From: Tetracladium setigerum
Lineage: Eukaryota; Ascomycota; Leotiomycetes; Helotiales
Assembly (NCBI GenBank): GCA_031472005.1
Contig: PZJY01000012.1
Coordinates: forward strand, 1,860,001 to 1,924,000
Direction of reading: 5' to 3'
DNA length: 64,000 nucleotides
How positions within the stretch are numbered: the first letter of the stretch is position 1; each line of letters opens with the position of its first letter. Below, one piece after another: positions 1 to 12,268 of this stretch. A model generated the notes under the pieces. It ran no database searches. It was not told the origin of the DNA and saw only the letters and a list, made by a program, of their open reading frames with translations. Made by a program: the position numbers and the translations under genes.

Positions 1-1
1 G

Positions 2-2101
2 AAGTTGAAGGCAGCCAAAGCGAAGGAAGAGAAGCTTCCACCGATCCTGTTTGCTTCGCCGAAGCCAATGGATTTGACACCTGAGATCCCTCAAACGGAA
101 CTTCACCTCACCAGAGATGAAGCCCCTGTGAGGCCCAGTCGATTGCCTCAAGTTGGTCGAATCCCAAAAGTTGTATCCGCCAGACCCCAGGCTACATCCC
201 CCAAGTCATTCTCGAGGCCGTTCGCCCGACTGAGTGTTGTTCAACCTCTGCAGGAGCCCATCGTTATTGACAAGGAGTCTGTTGCTGCTGGTCCAAGCCC
301 ACCAAAACAGTCGATGTCAGATCTCCCACGCGCAAATCTACAGGCTGACATTGATGCCGTATTGAGGCAGATCTCGTTGGTTTCAACAACTTCGGACAAT
401 GCTGCTGCCGCTACTCGGACAGACTTTTTTTCTTTCTCGCCTCGCAAGAATTCCGAAGCCACGAGTAGCAGTTCTGGATGTGTCAGTTTTACTGATATCA
501 CCACGGCTGTTATTCCGGAGCCAGATGCTGTCTTTGCTGAGGATGAGATTTGGGATGAGTATGATGACTTGATCGAGAATAATGGTTCGAATAAGGAAAA
601 GGTTCCTGTCTCTGCAACTTCGTCACACGGCGTTCCCTTTCAGTATGAGAGCTATGAGACTCGACGAATTCGTAGAAGCGCTGCTGCCCAAGCGAAGGAA
701 ACTGCTGCTGCGAAGTCAAATGATCTTTTGGCTCCTGCTGACAGTGAAGCAATTCGTTCGTCCATCGTCACAGCATCGAGCGTTTATAGTACTGAGCTAA
801 GCCCAAGGTTGAAGGAGAGTCTCGCAGCACTTGCGACTCCAACAACACCTTCCTCGCTCACAGACTTCATCTCCAGTTATGGCGATAGGAACAACTCGGT
901 TCAGGGTGATTCTGCAAAGAAACCAGCACCAGCACTTCGTTCTCGAAGTAACTCGAGGAAGTCCAACACCGAAAGTACTCATACTCGTACCCCATCAGGC
1001 TTGCGACCAATCAAAGAGCAAACCCCAACTGTCGAGGCAGTCTCCCCAACCGCACAGGTCAATCTACGATTGGGATCAATGACAGTCAGCAAGTGGCTCA
1101 CTTTTGGTCATGTCCTGTTCAGTCCCGCTCGCGATTCCATTAAGAACGACACTTCAAAACGCCATTCTATTCTTGTCATCGATGGACTTGGTAATGGTAT
1201 GTTACGCTCGTCTTCTCCCCGCCAGATCTTCCAATAATAATACTAACCTCACACAGACGACTGGTCATTCTACGCATCTGAACTATACCCCACAGCAACT
1301 TTCTATAATCTCTCCCCTACCGCCCCCCTTCCTACTTCCCTCTCCTCCAATCCCTCCTCGAGCCCTCAACCCTCCTTCCCCCACACACCCCCAAACCACC
1401 GACAAGTGCAACACCTCTCACCGACCCTCAAATTCCCCTTTCCCTCCTCCACCTTCCACGTCGTCGTCTTCCGCTTCCCAGCCGCTCTCCCCATCTCAAC
1501 CTACCAAACCATCATCTCAGAATCCAAACGCGTTCTCCTCCCCGGCGGCTACCTTGAAATGGCCATCCTAGACATCGACATGATGAACATGGGTCCTCTC
1601 GCCCGACGATCCGTGCGTACACTCAAGATGAACCTCCAGCAACAAGAAGGCGGAAGTAGCATCTGGACCGGAAGCGCGAGCGATACCGTGCTCAAGATTG
1701 TGGGAAAGAGGGGGTTTGAGAGCGTGAAGAGTTGTGTGGTGGGTGTGCCGGTTGCGATTGCGGGTGATGGGACGGGTGAAGGACAGGGGAAGAGTCTGGC
1801 GGATTTGATGAGAGAGGAGAGTACGGCGAAGGGAGATGAGGGCATTACAGGTATGGTGGCGAAGGTGGGGAGGTGGTGGTATACGAGATGTTATGAGCTT
1901 CCCACCGCCGTCGCCGCCGCCAATTCAAGCAATAGCAACGACGCAAAACAGCTACCCACCACCAGCATCTTTAACGACACAGCTCTCATAGCAGAAGCAG
2001 AAGAGTGGAAAAGCAGTTTCAAACTGCTCGTTGCGCATGCTAGGAAACCGATTGCGGGCGGTATTGCTATGGGTGGGAAGAGGAGGACTTTGAGTGCTTG
2101 A
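2..2101 (+). CDS. Methyltransferase-like protein, 5' partial
   Basis: The frame is open from the left edge, so the true start lies outside the window. Exon 1 runs to 1196, a 60-nt intron follows (1197-1256, GTATGT donor, TACTAAC branch site, CACAG acceptor), and exon 2 ends with TGA at 2101. About 679 residues are visible. The first ~350 are Ser/Thr/Pro-rich and probably disordered. Then comes a block beginning SKWLTFGHVLFSPARD, followed by VLVIDGLGN-type and DWSFYA motifs across the splice and LLPGGYLEM further on. That order (glycine-rich SAM-binding strand, then a 'LLPGGYLE' strand) is that of the class I, type-11-like methyltransferase fold seen in fungal regulatory proteins. The substrate cannot be inferred. 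The splice is well supported because it restores the conserved block. The methyltransferase call is by motif only. Confidence 0.75.
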
Positions 2102-3178
2102 TTTTCCTTATCATTTTCTCGGTATCTTGGTGTCATTTCTTTCTTTCTCAGTTGTGTGTGTGTGTTGGAACATCGGATATATGTGCATAGCCTGGTTCGG
2201 GACTTGGGAACATTTTCGAAACGCATTTTGGTGGACGGAAAGAAAGAAGGAAAGAGAAAGAAGAAGGATCAGAGAAAGATATCTTGGGCTCACGCCCTCA
2301 TTCGTCATTCATCATCATCTTTTTTTTTCGACAACACAACAACGAAAACATATGCGGTCACTGGTTTGACGGTGGTATGGATATATTTTTAATAATTCGG
2401 GGTCGGGTTTGGTTTGGTGTGTGTGGGGAGGAAGAGGGTTTTATGATGACCGATTGATGATGATGATCAAATTACGTTCTCTACGTTTTGTTTTTTGTTG
2501 TCGTTTTCTGGATTTAGCGAATCGCGTGTTTTGTCTTGTTATTTTTGGCGATGATGCATTTTCGTTTGCGTGTGTGTTTTTGTCTTTTTTTGTTTGAATC
2601 TGTTTCTCATTTTTACCTAGATACCCACTTCATCTCACATCATAACGTCAGTCATATATTCTAAGTATGTTTTGGAAAGTTTGTTTTCTGTCAAAGTAGG
2701 TTTAGGTTAGGAAGTCTTAAAAATATAAATTAATTTTTGAAAAGTATGGATCCTTTCTCTCTCTCACTGTGTGTGTGTATGTGTTTAATATCTTGTCTTT
2801 GCTCTTTGCTTTGAAGCGAATCTCAATCTCAAACCATGAGATCTTTTTTTGCTGATTAAGTTCCTCGTTGTGACTTATTAGAGTAAATCAATCGAGGTAA
2901 AGACGTTTTGTTTAGGCTGTGCTTAGGCTGGATAGACCGTATATACAATCTGTATTCCCTTTCCCTCTATAAGGATTGGTATAATGGGGAATCACGATTC
3001 GTAGCTTATACTTAATATATTAATAAATTAAATTACTAATTTAAAAGTAAGTCGGATCCTTAGCGGCCCTAATATAATCCCCCTCCTTTCTAAGATTTAT
3101 CGGTTTAGATTATAGTTTTTTTTTAATATTAGCGCTAAGAGTAGTACTAACACTTATTGCCTACCAAAATTTTTAGTG

Positions 3179-3339
3179 TGTTAGCGCTGCTAGGGAATTA
3201 CCTTATAAGCAAAAGCTTTTGAAGACATCAAGATTCAATCACCTAGTAAATTTATAGTATGTCGCGCCGCCAAGGGATTACCTTAATAAGCAAGCTTATG
3301 AAGTCATACTTCATGACTCATGAAGTTGTGCTGCCAAGG
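3179..3339 (+). repeat. Degenerate direct repeats in AT-rich relic
   Basis: Copy one (about 3179-3224) and copy two (about 3257-3304) share the order GCYGCYARGGRATTACCTT, then TAAGCA, then AAGCTT, then GAAG. A third partial copy (about 3323-3339) keeps only GTGCTGCCAAGG. Differences are largely transitions, and the flanks are AT-rich. A transposon remnant is likely, but no terminal repeats or ORF are visible. Confidence 0.55.
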
Positions 3340-3555
3340 CCCTAGAATTGTGAAAAGTTGACGGACTATCTCAGTGACCGGAACTCCGTACAATAATGCA
3401 CGAATTCACAAAAAAAAATATCTGCTAAATGACCTCATCTGGGCGGGTAGTTTGGGAAATTAACTACTTGGGACCATCTCACTGGTTGAAGGGAGGCCTA
3501 GGAATGCTTCTAGACTACCCGAGAGATTGGAGACATCGGGTCCTTCGGTGATAAC

Positions 3556-3609
3556 GGAACCATAGGACAATACTTCATGTCCGAAACCACAGGACAATAC
3601 TTCATGTCC
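3556..3609 (+). repeat. Two tandem 27-bp units upstream of ABC transporter
   Basis: Units 3556-3582 and 3583-3609 abut exactly and differ at two positions, both transitions. Each ends in AGGACAATACTTCATGTCC. They lie about 290 bp before the transporter start codon, where a duplicated regulatory site is plausible. No known binding site is claimed. Confidence 0.8.
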
Positions 3610-3900
3610 GGATCCGATGCACAAGCTGCGACAAGAGAAATGCGGTAGAGCTTGTTATGATGCCCGTCCGCAACTTTAAGGAGTGCGAGAATCCTAAATA
3701 ATGCTCAGGAAACGTCGTCGTACTTCTATTCTCCACTTGTCATCTCTGTCTTCCGTGCTACATATATATCTCTTGCCTTCCGTGAAACCCCAAATGGGAT
3801 ATAATATACTGCTTCACAATAATACAATCTGCCCTGCTTCGATAACAATACACCTCACATCAGGCCGAGACGCAAACCAGGGGTTGCGGGTGTCAACATA

Positions 3901-6900
3901 ATGGCTTTCGTGGGTAACTACAACTCAAACTACGACCACCAGGCCATGGTAGGAGGAGTACCATCTGCAGCAATGCACACTCGAAGACCATCACAATCGC
4001 ATCTTGAAGATGAAGAAAGGGACCAACACAATGGTCTCTCTTCGGATTCATCGACTATACGCGAGCAAGGTTCTCCTGACGGTATGGACAGCCTGAAGGC
4101 AACACAATCACACAGTCAAGATATCGAGGCAGAGGAAACCGCCCGACGAGAGCATGAAGTACTGGAGCTTGCACGAAAGTTAACGACTCGTAGTCACCAG
4201 TCCACCTCGCAGCATCAGAACCCGTTCTCTGCACCTGAAGGCTCTTCCTTGGATCCTAAAAGTCCAAACTTCAACGCCCGAACATGGACGAAGGCCATGA
4301 TGAACCTTCAGCTCTCAGATGAAAATGCAGCTCCTACACGAACAGCAGGTATTGCGTTTCGCAACCTCAACGTCCATGGCTTTGGCGCCGATTCGGATTA
4401 TCAAAAGAGTGTTGGCAATGTCTGGCTGGAGGGTCCGTCTTTGATCAAGAGACTTAGGGGAGACAAGGGTCGTAAAATCAATATTCTTCAGGGACTTGAT
4501 GGAATAGTGGAATCTGGTGAGATGTTGGTAGTCCTTGGACCTCCAGGATCTGGTTGTTCGACTTTCCTCAAGACCATTACAGGAGAGACACATGGCTTCT
4601 TCGTTGATGAGAAGTCAACGCTGAACTATCAGGGTAAGCTTGGTGTATCGTCAACCTTGGATCTGTGTGCTAATTGAGTGTAGGTATCAGCCCTGAGGCT
4701 ATGCAAAAGAACTACCGTGGTGAAGCCATCTACACCGCCGAGGTAGATGTTCACTTCCCTCAGATGACGGTTGGAGAGACCCTCTACTTTGCCGCTCTCG
4801 CACGTCGACCACGTCACATCCCTGGTGGTGTCACACCAGAAGAGTATGCTGAGCATCAACGAGATGTCATCATGGCCATGTATGGTATCTCGCATACGAT
4901 CAACACACGCGTTGGTAATGATTTCCTTCGTGGTGTATCTGGTGGAGAGCGGAAGCGAGTCACCATTGCTGAAGCTTCATTGAGCCGTGCACCACTACAG
5001 GCTTGGGATAACTCGACACGTGGTCTTGATTCCGCAAATGCAATTGAGTTCTGCAAGACCTTACGCATGGAAACCGACATCAATGAGACGACAGCATGTG
5101 TCGCAATTTATCAGGCACCACAGGCCGCCTACGACTATTTCGACAAGGCACTAGTGCTATACGAAGGTCGCCAGATCTTTTTTGGAAAGACCACTGACGC
5201 CAAACAATACTTTGTCAACATGGGATTCGAATGTCCTGATCGTCAGACCGTCGCAGATTTCCTCACATCAATGACCAGTGCGCTAGAGCGTGTGGTTCGC
5301 CCCGGCTTCGAAGATCGTGTCCCTCGTACCTCCGAAGAATATCATCAGCGATGGCTTGATTCTCCAGAACGTGCCGAACTACTTAAAGAAGTCGATTTGT
5401 ATGATCAGAGGTACCCTATCGGTGGTGAAACGGCACAACAGTTTGCAGAGTCTCGCAAAGCTCAACAAGCAAAGCGTCAGCGCGAGACATCTCCCTACAA
5501 CCTTTCTTATGGCCAACAGATCAAGCTCTGCTTGTGGCGAGGCTTTGTGCGGCTCAAGGCTGATCCTAGCATCACACTCACCCAATTGTTCGCCAACTCA
5601 ATTATGGCACTGATCATATCCTCAATCTTCTACAACCTTCAACCTACAACTGCCAGTTTCTATCAACGTTCCGCACTCCTTTTCTTCGCTATTCTCATGG
5701 CTGCGTTCAGTTCAGCCCTCGAAATCCTCACCTTGTATGCTCAGCGACCTATTGTCGAAAAACATTCACGCTACGCCCTCTATCACCCATCTGCAGAAGC
5801 CTTCGCCAGTATGTTGACCGACATGCCATACAAGATCGCTAATGCCATCATTTTCAACTTGATCATTTACTTCATGACCAATCTACGTCGCGAACCAGGA
5901 GCTTTCTTCTTCTTCTTACTGGTATCTTTCACCCTCACGCTCGTCATGTCTATGTTCTTCAGGTCCATCGCATCGCTGTCTAAGTCTTTGGACCAAGCTC
6001 TGGCCCCTGCTGCAATTCTCATTCTGGCTCTTGTCCTCTACACAGGATTCGCTATTCCTCCTAGCTATATGTTGGGCTGGTCTAGTTGGATTCGCTATCT
6101 CAATCCTGTTAGTTTTGGTTTCGAAGCTCTCATGGTAAACGAGTTCAACGGCAGGCAATTCATATGCGATATCTTCATTCCCTCTGGCGGTGCATACGAC
6201 CAAGCCACAGGAACTCAGCGTGCATGTTCCGCCGTTGGTTCCGTTCCTGGTGAGCCGTTTGTGGATGGTGCTACGTACATCAACTCTTCCTACGAGTTTC
6301 AGCACGCCCATAAATGGCGCAACTATGGAATCCTTTGGGCTTTCCTTTTCGGTCTTTTTGCTCTATATCTGGCTGCTACCGAACTGGTTACTGCTGCTAA
6401 GTCAAAGGGAGAAGTTCTGGTATTCCGTCGTGGCTACAAAACACCAAAAGCGAAGACAACTGATGACCTCGAAAATAGCCCCACTAATCGCCCCGGTGGG
6501 GTCGGTAGTGGTGGTGATAACATTACCATCATCGAACGCCAGACTGCTATTTTCCAATGGAAGGATGTTTGCTACGATATCAAGATCAAGGGTGAGCCTA
6601 GACGCATTCTTGACCATGTCGATGGATGGGTCAAGCCTGGTACTCTTACGGCCCTTATGGGAGTATCTGGCGCCGGCAAAACTACTCTTTTGGACGTCTT
6701 AGCTACTCGTACAACTATGGGGTTATCTCTGGGGAGATGCTTGTGGATGGCAGCCCTCGTGATGGCTCGTTCCAGCGCAAAACTGGTTATGCTCAGCAGC
6801 AGGATCTACATCTTGCCACCTCAACCGTCCGTGAAGCATTGACCTTCTCTGCCCTTCTTCGTCAACCCGCCCATATTCCTCATCAAGAAAAAATCGACTA

Positions 6901-8575
6901 CGTCCAAGAAGTGATCCAGCTACTCGAAATGGATGAATACGCCGATGCAGTTGTCGGTGTACCTGGCGAGGGTTTGAATGTTGAGCAGCGCAAACGCCTT
7001 ACTATTGGTGTTGAACTAGCTGCTAAGCCTGCCTTACTTCTCTTCTTGGACGAGCCTACTTCTGGGCTTGATTCGCAAACCTCGTGGGCCATTCTAGATC
7101 TTTTGGACAAATTGAAGAAGAATGGTCAAGCTATCCTATGCACTATTCATCAGCCATCTGCAATGTTGTTTCAACGTTTCGACCGTCTCCTCTTCTTGGC
7201 TAAAGGTGGCCGCACTGTGTACTACGGCGAAGTCGGTAAAAACTCAGATATTCTAGTAGACTACTTCGTCCGCAATGGTGGTCCTAAATGTCCACCCGAT
7301 GCCAATCCAGCTGAGTGGATGCTCGAAGTTATAGGTGCAGCTCCAGGTTCTCATACAGACGTTGACTGGCCTCAAGCATGGCGCAAGTCAGCTGAATACG
7401 CTGAGGTACAGCGTCATCTGGAGCAACTCAAGAACGAAGGGTCCCAACAAACACGGCTAGAACGGACAGTGTCAACCCAGAAGCGAGAGGACAAGGCCGC
7501 CTATCGAGAGTTTGCCGCACCCTTCATGGTTCAATTCAAGGAAACAACCAAACGTGTATTCCAGCAATATTGGCGCAGTCCTGTATACATCTACTCGAAA
7601 ACTTTGTTGTGTGTTTCTTCGGCTCTTTTCATCGGATTTTCGCTTTTCAAGATGCCAAACACCCAAACAGGTCTCCAAAACCAGATGCTGGGTGTTTTTA
7701 TGCTGATGACCATCTTTGGTCAGCTAGTTCAACAGATCATGCCTCATTTCGTTACACAACGTTCTCTTTACGAGGCTCGTGAGCGTCCTAGCAAGACGTA
7801 TTCGTGGAAAGCATTCATGCTTTCCAACATTTTGGTTGAGTTGCCATGGAACTCGCTTATGGCTGTCCTCATCTACTTCTGCTGGGCATATCCTATTGGT
7901 TTATATCGTAACGCGCAGCCTACCGATCAGGTTACCTATCGAGGTTTCCAGCTCTTCCTCTTCGTCTGGATGTTCTTGATCTTCACTTCGACCTTCACAC
8001 ACATGGTCATCGCAGGCCTAGACTCGGCAGAGACAGGAGGTAACATTGCCAACTTGATGTTTTCTCTATGCCTTATTTTCTGTGGTGTTCTGGCTTCGCC
8101 AGACAACTTCCCCCGTTTCTGGATCTTCATGTACCGGATCTCTCCATTCACATACCTTGTCTCAGGGCTGTTAGCAAGCGGCTTGGCCAGGAGCACCGTT
8201 CAATGTGCTCAGAATGAGTTCGTTCGGTTCGATCCACCACAAAACAGTACGTGCGGACAATATATCAGCGACTATCAATCTCTTGCCGGTGGTTACATGA
8301 AGAATCCAGACGCGACCAGTGCCTGCGAGTTCTGCAGTATTGAAACCACCGATTCGTTCCTGGCTCAAATATCTACCAACTATGACGACGCGTGGAGGAA
8401 TTTTGGTATTCTCTGGGCATATGTCATCTTCAACATCTTCGCAGCTCTCGCTCTCTACTGGCTCGTTCGTATGCCCAAGAAGCCTAAGGAGGAAAAGGTA
8501 GAGTCTGCGCAGCCTGCCCAGGATCAAGTAGCACGGAAGCTGGAGAGAAGGTATGAACTTTGTTTCATGTCTTAA
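3901..8575 (+). CDS. Full-size PDR/ABCG multidrug-efflux transporter (frame broken by one base)
   Basis: Plasma-membrane ATP-driven exporter of the fungal pleiotropic drug resistance class, layout NBD1-TMD1-NBD2-TMD2. Exon 1 is 3901-4633. A 50-nt intron (4634-4683) follows, then the rest to TAA at 8575. NBD1 has the class-typical degenerate Walker A GPPGSGCST (residues 213-221), signature VSGGERKRVTIAEA and an altered Walker B with WDNSTRGLDSA. NBD2 has canonical Walker A GVSGAGKTTLLD, a degenerate signature LNVEQRKRLTI and Walker B LLLFLDEPTSGLDS. Two hydrophobic multi-helix domains follow the NBDs. After NBD2 Walker A the frame shifts at the G run 6719-6722. One extra G would rejoin the conserved ISGEMLVDG strand and give 1541 residues, the usual family length. 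A possible last intron at 8551 (GTATGA) would alter only the tail. Fungal homologues export fungicides and plant phenolics. The substrate here is unknown. Confidence 0.93.
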
Positions 8576-9399
8576 CATTGACTGTTGCTATGTGCAGTTG
8601 TTCTATACTTAATATGGGGGTTTTTCTACATCTGCTACGTTTCTTAAATTTTGGGATTTCTTTTTATTCAGATGAATTTGTCATACTTCTTCACCCATGC
8701 ATAGCACATTTCATTTGTTGGTTGCCAGACATCAGTACGTTTCATTTGTTGGCTGTAGAATGGTTGGGTAATAGAGCCGTGCAATAGATTGATAATTTAT
8801 TAATCAGAAAAATGAATTGACCATACAGCGTTAACTGATCTGCCCTCTTCTGATTGGCTCTGCGATTCCTCACTCTCTGACCACATGGTGACTTGCAAGA
8901 TGCTGTTGGAGTTTGGACAGGTGTATGAGCTATCTCCCTGGATGTGATTCATAGAAGGAAAGTGTTCAGGTCAACTACATTTCTATTTTGTTTAGATGAG
9001 TTGTCTTTCGTGCTTGATAGGAACTTACATTGCACACTGCAATCTTATACCGTTATCAATCGACAGAAGTGGTGGGCATGTCTACGTTTGCGGGAGAGCT
9101 TTTGCTCATGTGGTCGTTTCTACTCCGTAAAGACATGTAATGATGCAGACTAGTAAATATATATGACTTCCAGTAAAAGAAAGATCAGCATCATGCATAT
9201 TCGCCCTTCTTGTAACTCAGTCCGATCAAGAGATGGCAGTGGTTATTGAAGATCGGATCCTTCATCTCAAAAGTTCCCCCTCCAGGAAATATGAACTTGT
9301 TCTGACCCAGCAACAAGTCTGTTGAAGCCATGAGCAGTCCCCAGGCACAATACGCCTCGAATCATCTTAAGCAAGGCAGGACCAAGCTACCCGCTCGCA
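8576..9399. other. Intergenic, no gene seen
   Basis: Contains the 3' end of the transporter transcript and unremarkable sequence. Only short random ORFs are present, and I see no repeat or RNA gene. Confidence 0.5.
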
Positions 9400-10876
9400 C
9401 TCAAGGGCAAACGACACTGGAACGAATCATCCTACGACTCCAGAAGGTCTAGAGCCAGATGAAAGCGCTCGCTGAGCGGTATAAGGTCAATCTGATCGAC
9501 CTGTTCCAGTCGTCGGGCAAGATCAACCTTCAACTAGTCTTGCAAAAGGTGGGCTTTGATCTACTCGAGGACGCTCTAGGGGTCTTGCAAAGCCTTGTAA
9601 CGGGGCTGTTAGGTTCCATCTCAGATTTGATAGTAGAACTGGCCGACACCATCACCACTGAGATCAAGATTCCAATCCTAAGCAGCCTCTACAAGAGAAT
9701 TTCCGGTCGTCACGCTCTAACCATTCTGGATCTGGTATGTCTTTGCGTGGCGATCCCAACCACCATCGTATACAAGACAGTGATTGGAAAGAATCCAGCA
9801 GATCTACCTGGACTTGAGGAGTTGAAGAAGCCTGACGCACACAAGGAGGAAATGAATGCGCGGATGGGCCGATTAAGTAAGGCTTCCAAGGCCAGTAAAC
9901 AAACGCAAGCGAAGTCTGCCCCGTCTCAGCCTTTCGTATCCCATTCAGTCAGATTCCCAGAGATGAAGCCCAACCAAGCCATGGGCGATGACTATGTGAA
10001 TGATGCCACGGTGCTTACATCTACCCTGTTGGGAGTCTCCGCTGAACAATCCTTCGTCTCTACATCGATGAGGCTGCCAGAGATGAAGCCACGCGAAGCG
10101 AAGTCCAATTACAAGGCGCCGCAAAGGCCATCTGAAAGAGATAACGACGAGCAACATCAAGCCCGAAGCCGGACTCGATTCGCGAAAAGCAGTCACTGGC
10201 TAGGTCCTGTGTGTAAGTGTTCTTTTCATTACTGTAGTTTCCGCAAGCGAGTGTGAGACAGCCGCCGTTTAGATTGCCAAACACTGACCAAGCTTGTTAT
10301 GATGTAGTGAAACTAGCAGCTCCAGTCGGCGGTTATGTATTCTTTGGACTCAAGACTTACCCAGCTCTTCATATCCCTCCGCCGCCACCTGAGCCCATAG
10401 ATGTGGCGCTCAGTTTCCTCGCGAAGGGGCTCCGACTGGATGCTTCATTTCAACAGCTTAGTGAACTGGGATCTACCACCTAATTGGGATGAGCTCCTCA
10501 AAGACCGGTGGTTTGTAGCCAGGTTGAGGATCTGGGGCTTCGGCGCCATCGGCGTGTTTGGTCAACTTTTTGGAAAAGCTGCCGCCTACAGTTTTGAGAT
10601 GATGGGTGCTGCCGCCCAGATGTGGCTATTGGCACAGTTGCATATTGAGAGTTAGAGCGGTGATGTCGGATACTCTATCTACCTCGCTACATAGGAGTGG
10701 ACCAAAGTGTTGGGGAAGCTGATCGCGCCTATTTCGGGGTATACCGTCAATGCTTTCTTGACAGCTGAGATTGCCTTGGTATTGAATACAGGTGGTGCAA
10801 TGATGGCGACCAGTCGAGTCTGTCTCGAGCAAATGGATCCAGGGAGAAAGATGCTTTTCTCAGGAATGGACGTTGG
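9400..10876 (+). pseudogene. Decayed gene for an unrecognised fungal protein
   Basis: Protein-like sequence is spread over several frames. The longest piece starts at ATG 9459, but the same frame reads upstream through TAG (9450-9452) into charged, helix-like sequence. That stop would be CAG with one C-to-T change. The piece contains an amphipathic/hydrophobic block (LADTITTEIKIPILSSLYKR, then LTILDLVCLCVAIPTTIVYK). An intron 10213-10307 (GTAAGT, CACTGAC, TAG) joins it to a block beginning LKLAAPVGGYVFFGLKTYP, which stops at 10483. Further coding-like pieces continue in other frames (10485-10655, then about 10690-10876). I do not recognise the family. At least one stop and one or two frame changes make a decayed gene likelier than a working one. 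A mis-modelled multi-intron gene remains possible. Confidence 0.5.
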
Positions 10877-11314
10877 GTAAAAGGTTTTGATAATGATATC
10901 AATCAAGTCAGTTGCTAACTTGTCGTTCGAGTTGTGAACTTATTGGTCAACAAACCCGATTAACCAAGATTAGAATATCCATATTTGCGGCGAAGACCAA
11001 CAGTACTCCGAAAGCAGCCAGTTAAAAAGATGACAAGCTCTTAGACTTTCGCTTAGCCCCTATTCTAGTTCCACTTTCTTCCGCTTTCGTTGATGCGGCG
11101 CTCGTAAGCTTAAAATTACTTGCATTGGCAAAGTGGCCCAACCGCGGACACGCACAAAATTTGTACTCGGTGACTTCAGCAATGTATATCTCCACGACCC
11201 GCTCTTTCTTTCGTTCTGCTTTGCCATTTCTGTTCTGATTACTCCGTATCTTTTGATCATTACGCATTCACTCGTTTTTATTTCAGCGCAATATTGCGAA
11301 TTACTGTCGTTACT
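10877..11314. other. Intergenic region and promoter of DUF7707-like gene
   Basis: No gene seen. The last 150 bases are pyrimidine-rich on the + strand, as is common just before fungal start codons. Confidence 0.45.
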
Positions 11315-12268
11315 ATGGCAAACTTTCGAAACATCATCGCCGCGGCTGTGGGTGTGTTGGCCGTGGGAGTGAGATTGACAGCGGGAGAGAAAATCTGTGA
11401 ATCTCTTCCTGCTCGTTCAGGAGTTGGAAGAAGCTCAAGCATGCCTTATGATGCCAAGGTTAGTATTCGTAATATGTCTTTTTGTTGTGAGAATTTCAAC
11501 GCTGACTCTGTGATTATAGCTGATTGGTGCCCAAATCAAATCAAAACCTGCGGATTCATTTGCGGAGGAAAGACGTCCTCTAACAGCTGTGATCTCCTCG
11601 TATGTACTGCCGGACGCTTTAGAAAATGAACTCGTGAGCTAAGAAATCCTTGTACTAAGTCCACCACGAGAGCATGTTACTCGTGCACATGCGCCGATGG
11701 ATCAACACCACAATTGGATTTGTATTGGAACACGATTCCATCTCAGAGCTGTCAGCAAGAGCGTAGCAACTGCGCTGCTTCGCCCACGGGATCTTTCTCT
11801 GGTTTATGCAATACGTTGCCAAAGTGTGGAGATATTTACCTCACCGAACCGATCGGAGCAGAACCTCTGCCAGCAAGCGACCTTCCCCTGCCAACATTGA
11901 CATATGCGCCTGAACCTGTGGCAGTTACTACGGAACCTGCACCAGAAACGACCACCACAACTTTGACAAGCACCGTTGTGGAGTCGGAGGTTGTTGCTAC
12001 CGTATCGATCATCCAAACCTCGCATGAAGTATCCCCAACCACAACCTGGCTATCGAGCACTACGTCCTCAATTGAGACGAGCAAATCAGTTACTTTCGTT
12101 CCATCTGCCAATTCAACAACCACCATCCAGACATCGACTTTCTCTTCGTCTAGAGTATCTTCGACTGTCTCGACGACCTTCCTTCAGGCTGGTGCGATGA
12201 AGACTTCCTTCCCTTGGGCGAAAGCAGCAATTGGAGTTGCCGGCTTTGTTGCGGTTGGACAATTGTAG
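11315..12268 (+). CDS. Secreted DUF7707-like cysteine-rich protein with GPI-type tail
   Basis: Three exons, 11315-11468, 11520-11599 and 11660-12268, give 280 residues. The introns are 51 and 60 nt with good donors. Alternative donor GTTAGT (11459) would lose the cysteine frame, so GTAATA at 11469 is preferred. An N-terminal hydrophobic signal (about residues 1-24) is followed by a cysteine domain with DWCPNQIKTCGFICGG, then CYSCTCADGSTPQ, then CQQERSNCAAS. That spacing matches the fungal DUF7707 family. A Ser/Thr-rich stretch of about 100 residues follows, then a hydrophobic C-terminus (AAIGVAGFVAVGQL) typical of a GPI signal. Likely location is the cell wall or outer plasma membrane. Members have no known enzymatic activity. 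Structure and topology are read directly, and the family name is from recall of motif spacing. Confidence 0.8.

Larger units (their letters stand above)
2102..3900. other. Intergenic region and ABC-transporter upstream region
   Basis: No credible gene. 2102-2960 is T-rich and is probably the 3' UTR and terminator of the preceding gene. 3000-3340 is strongly AT-rich and contains degenerate repeats (separate entry), which resembles an old RIP-affected transposon relic. 3400-3900 is more balanced and carries a 27-bp tandem repeat. It is probably the promoter and leader of the ABC transporter. Confidence 0.6.

Noticed and set aside
1104..1571. Pro/Ser-rich 155-residue ORF
   Set aside because: Out-of-frame shadow of the methyltransferase-like gene and its intron.
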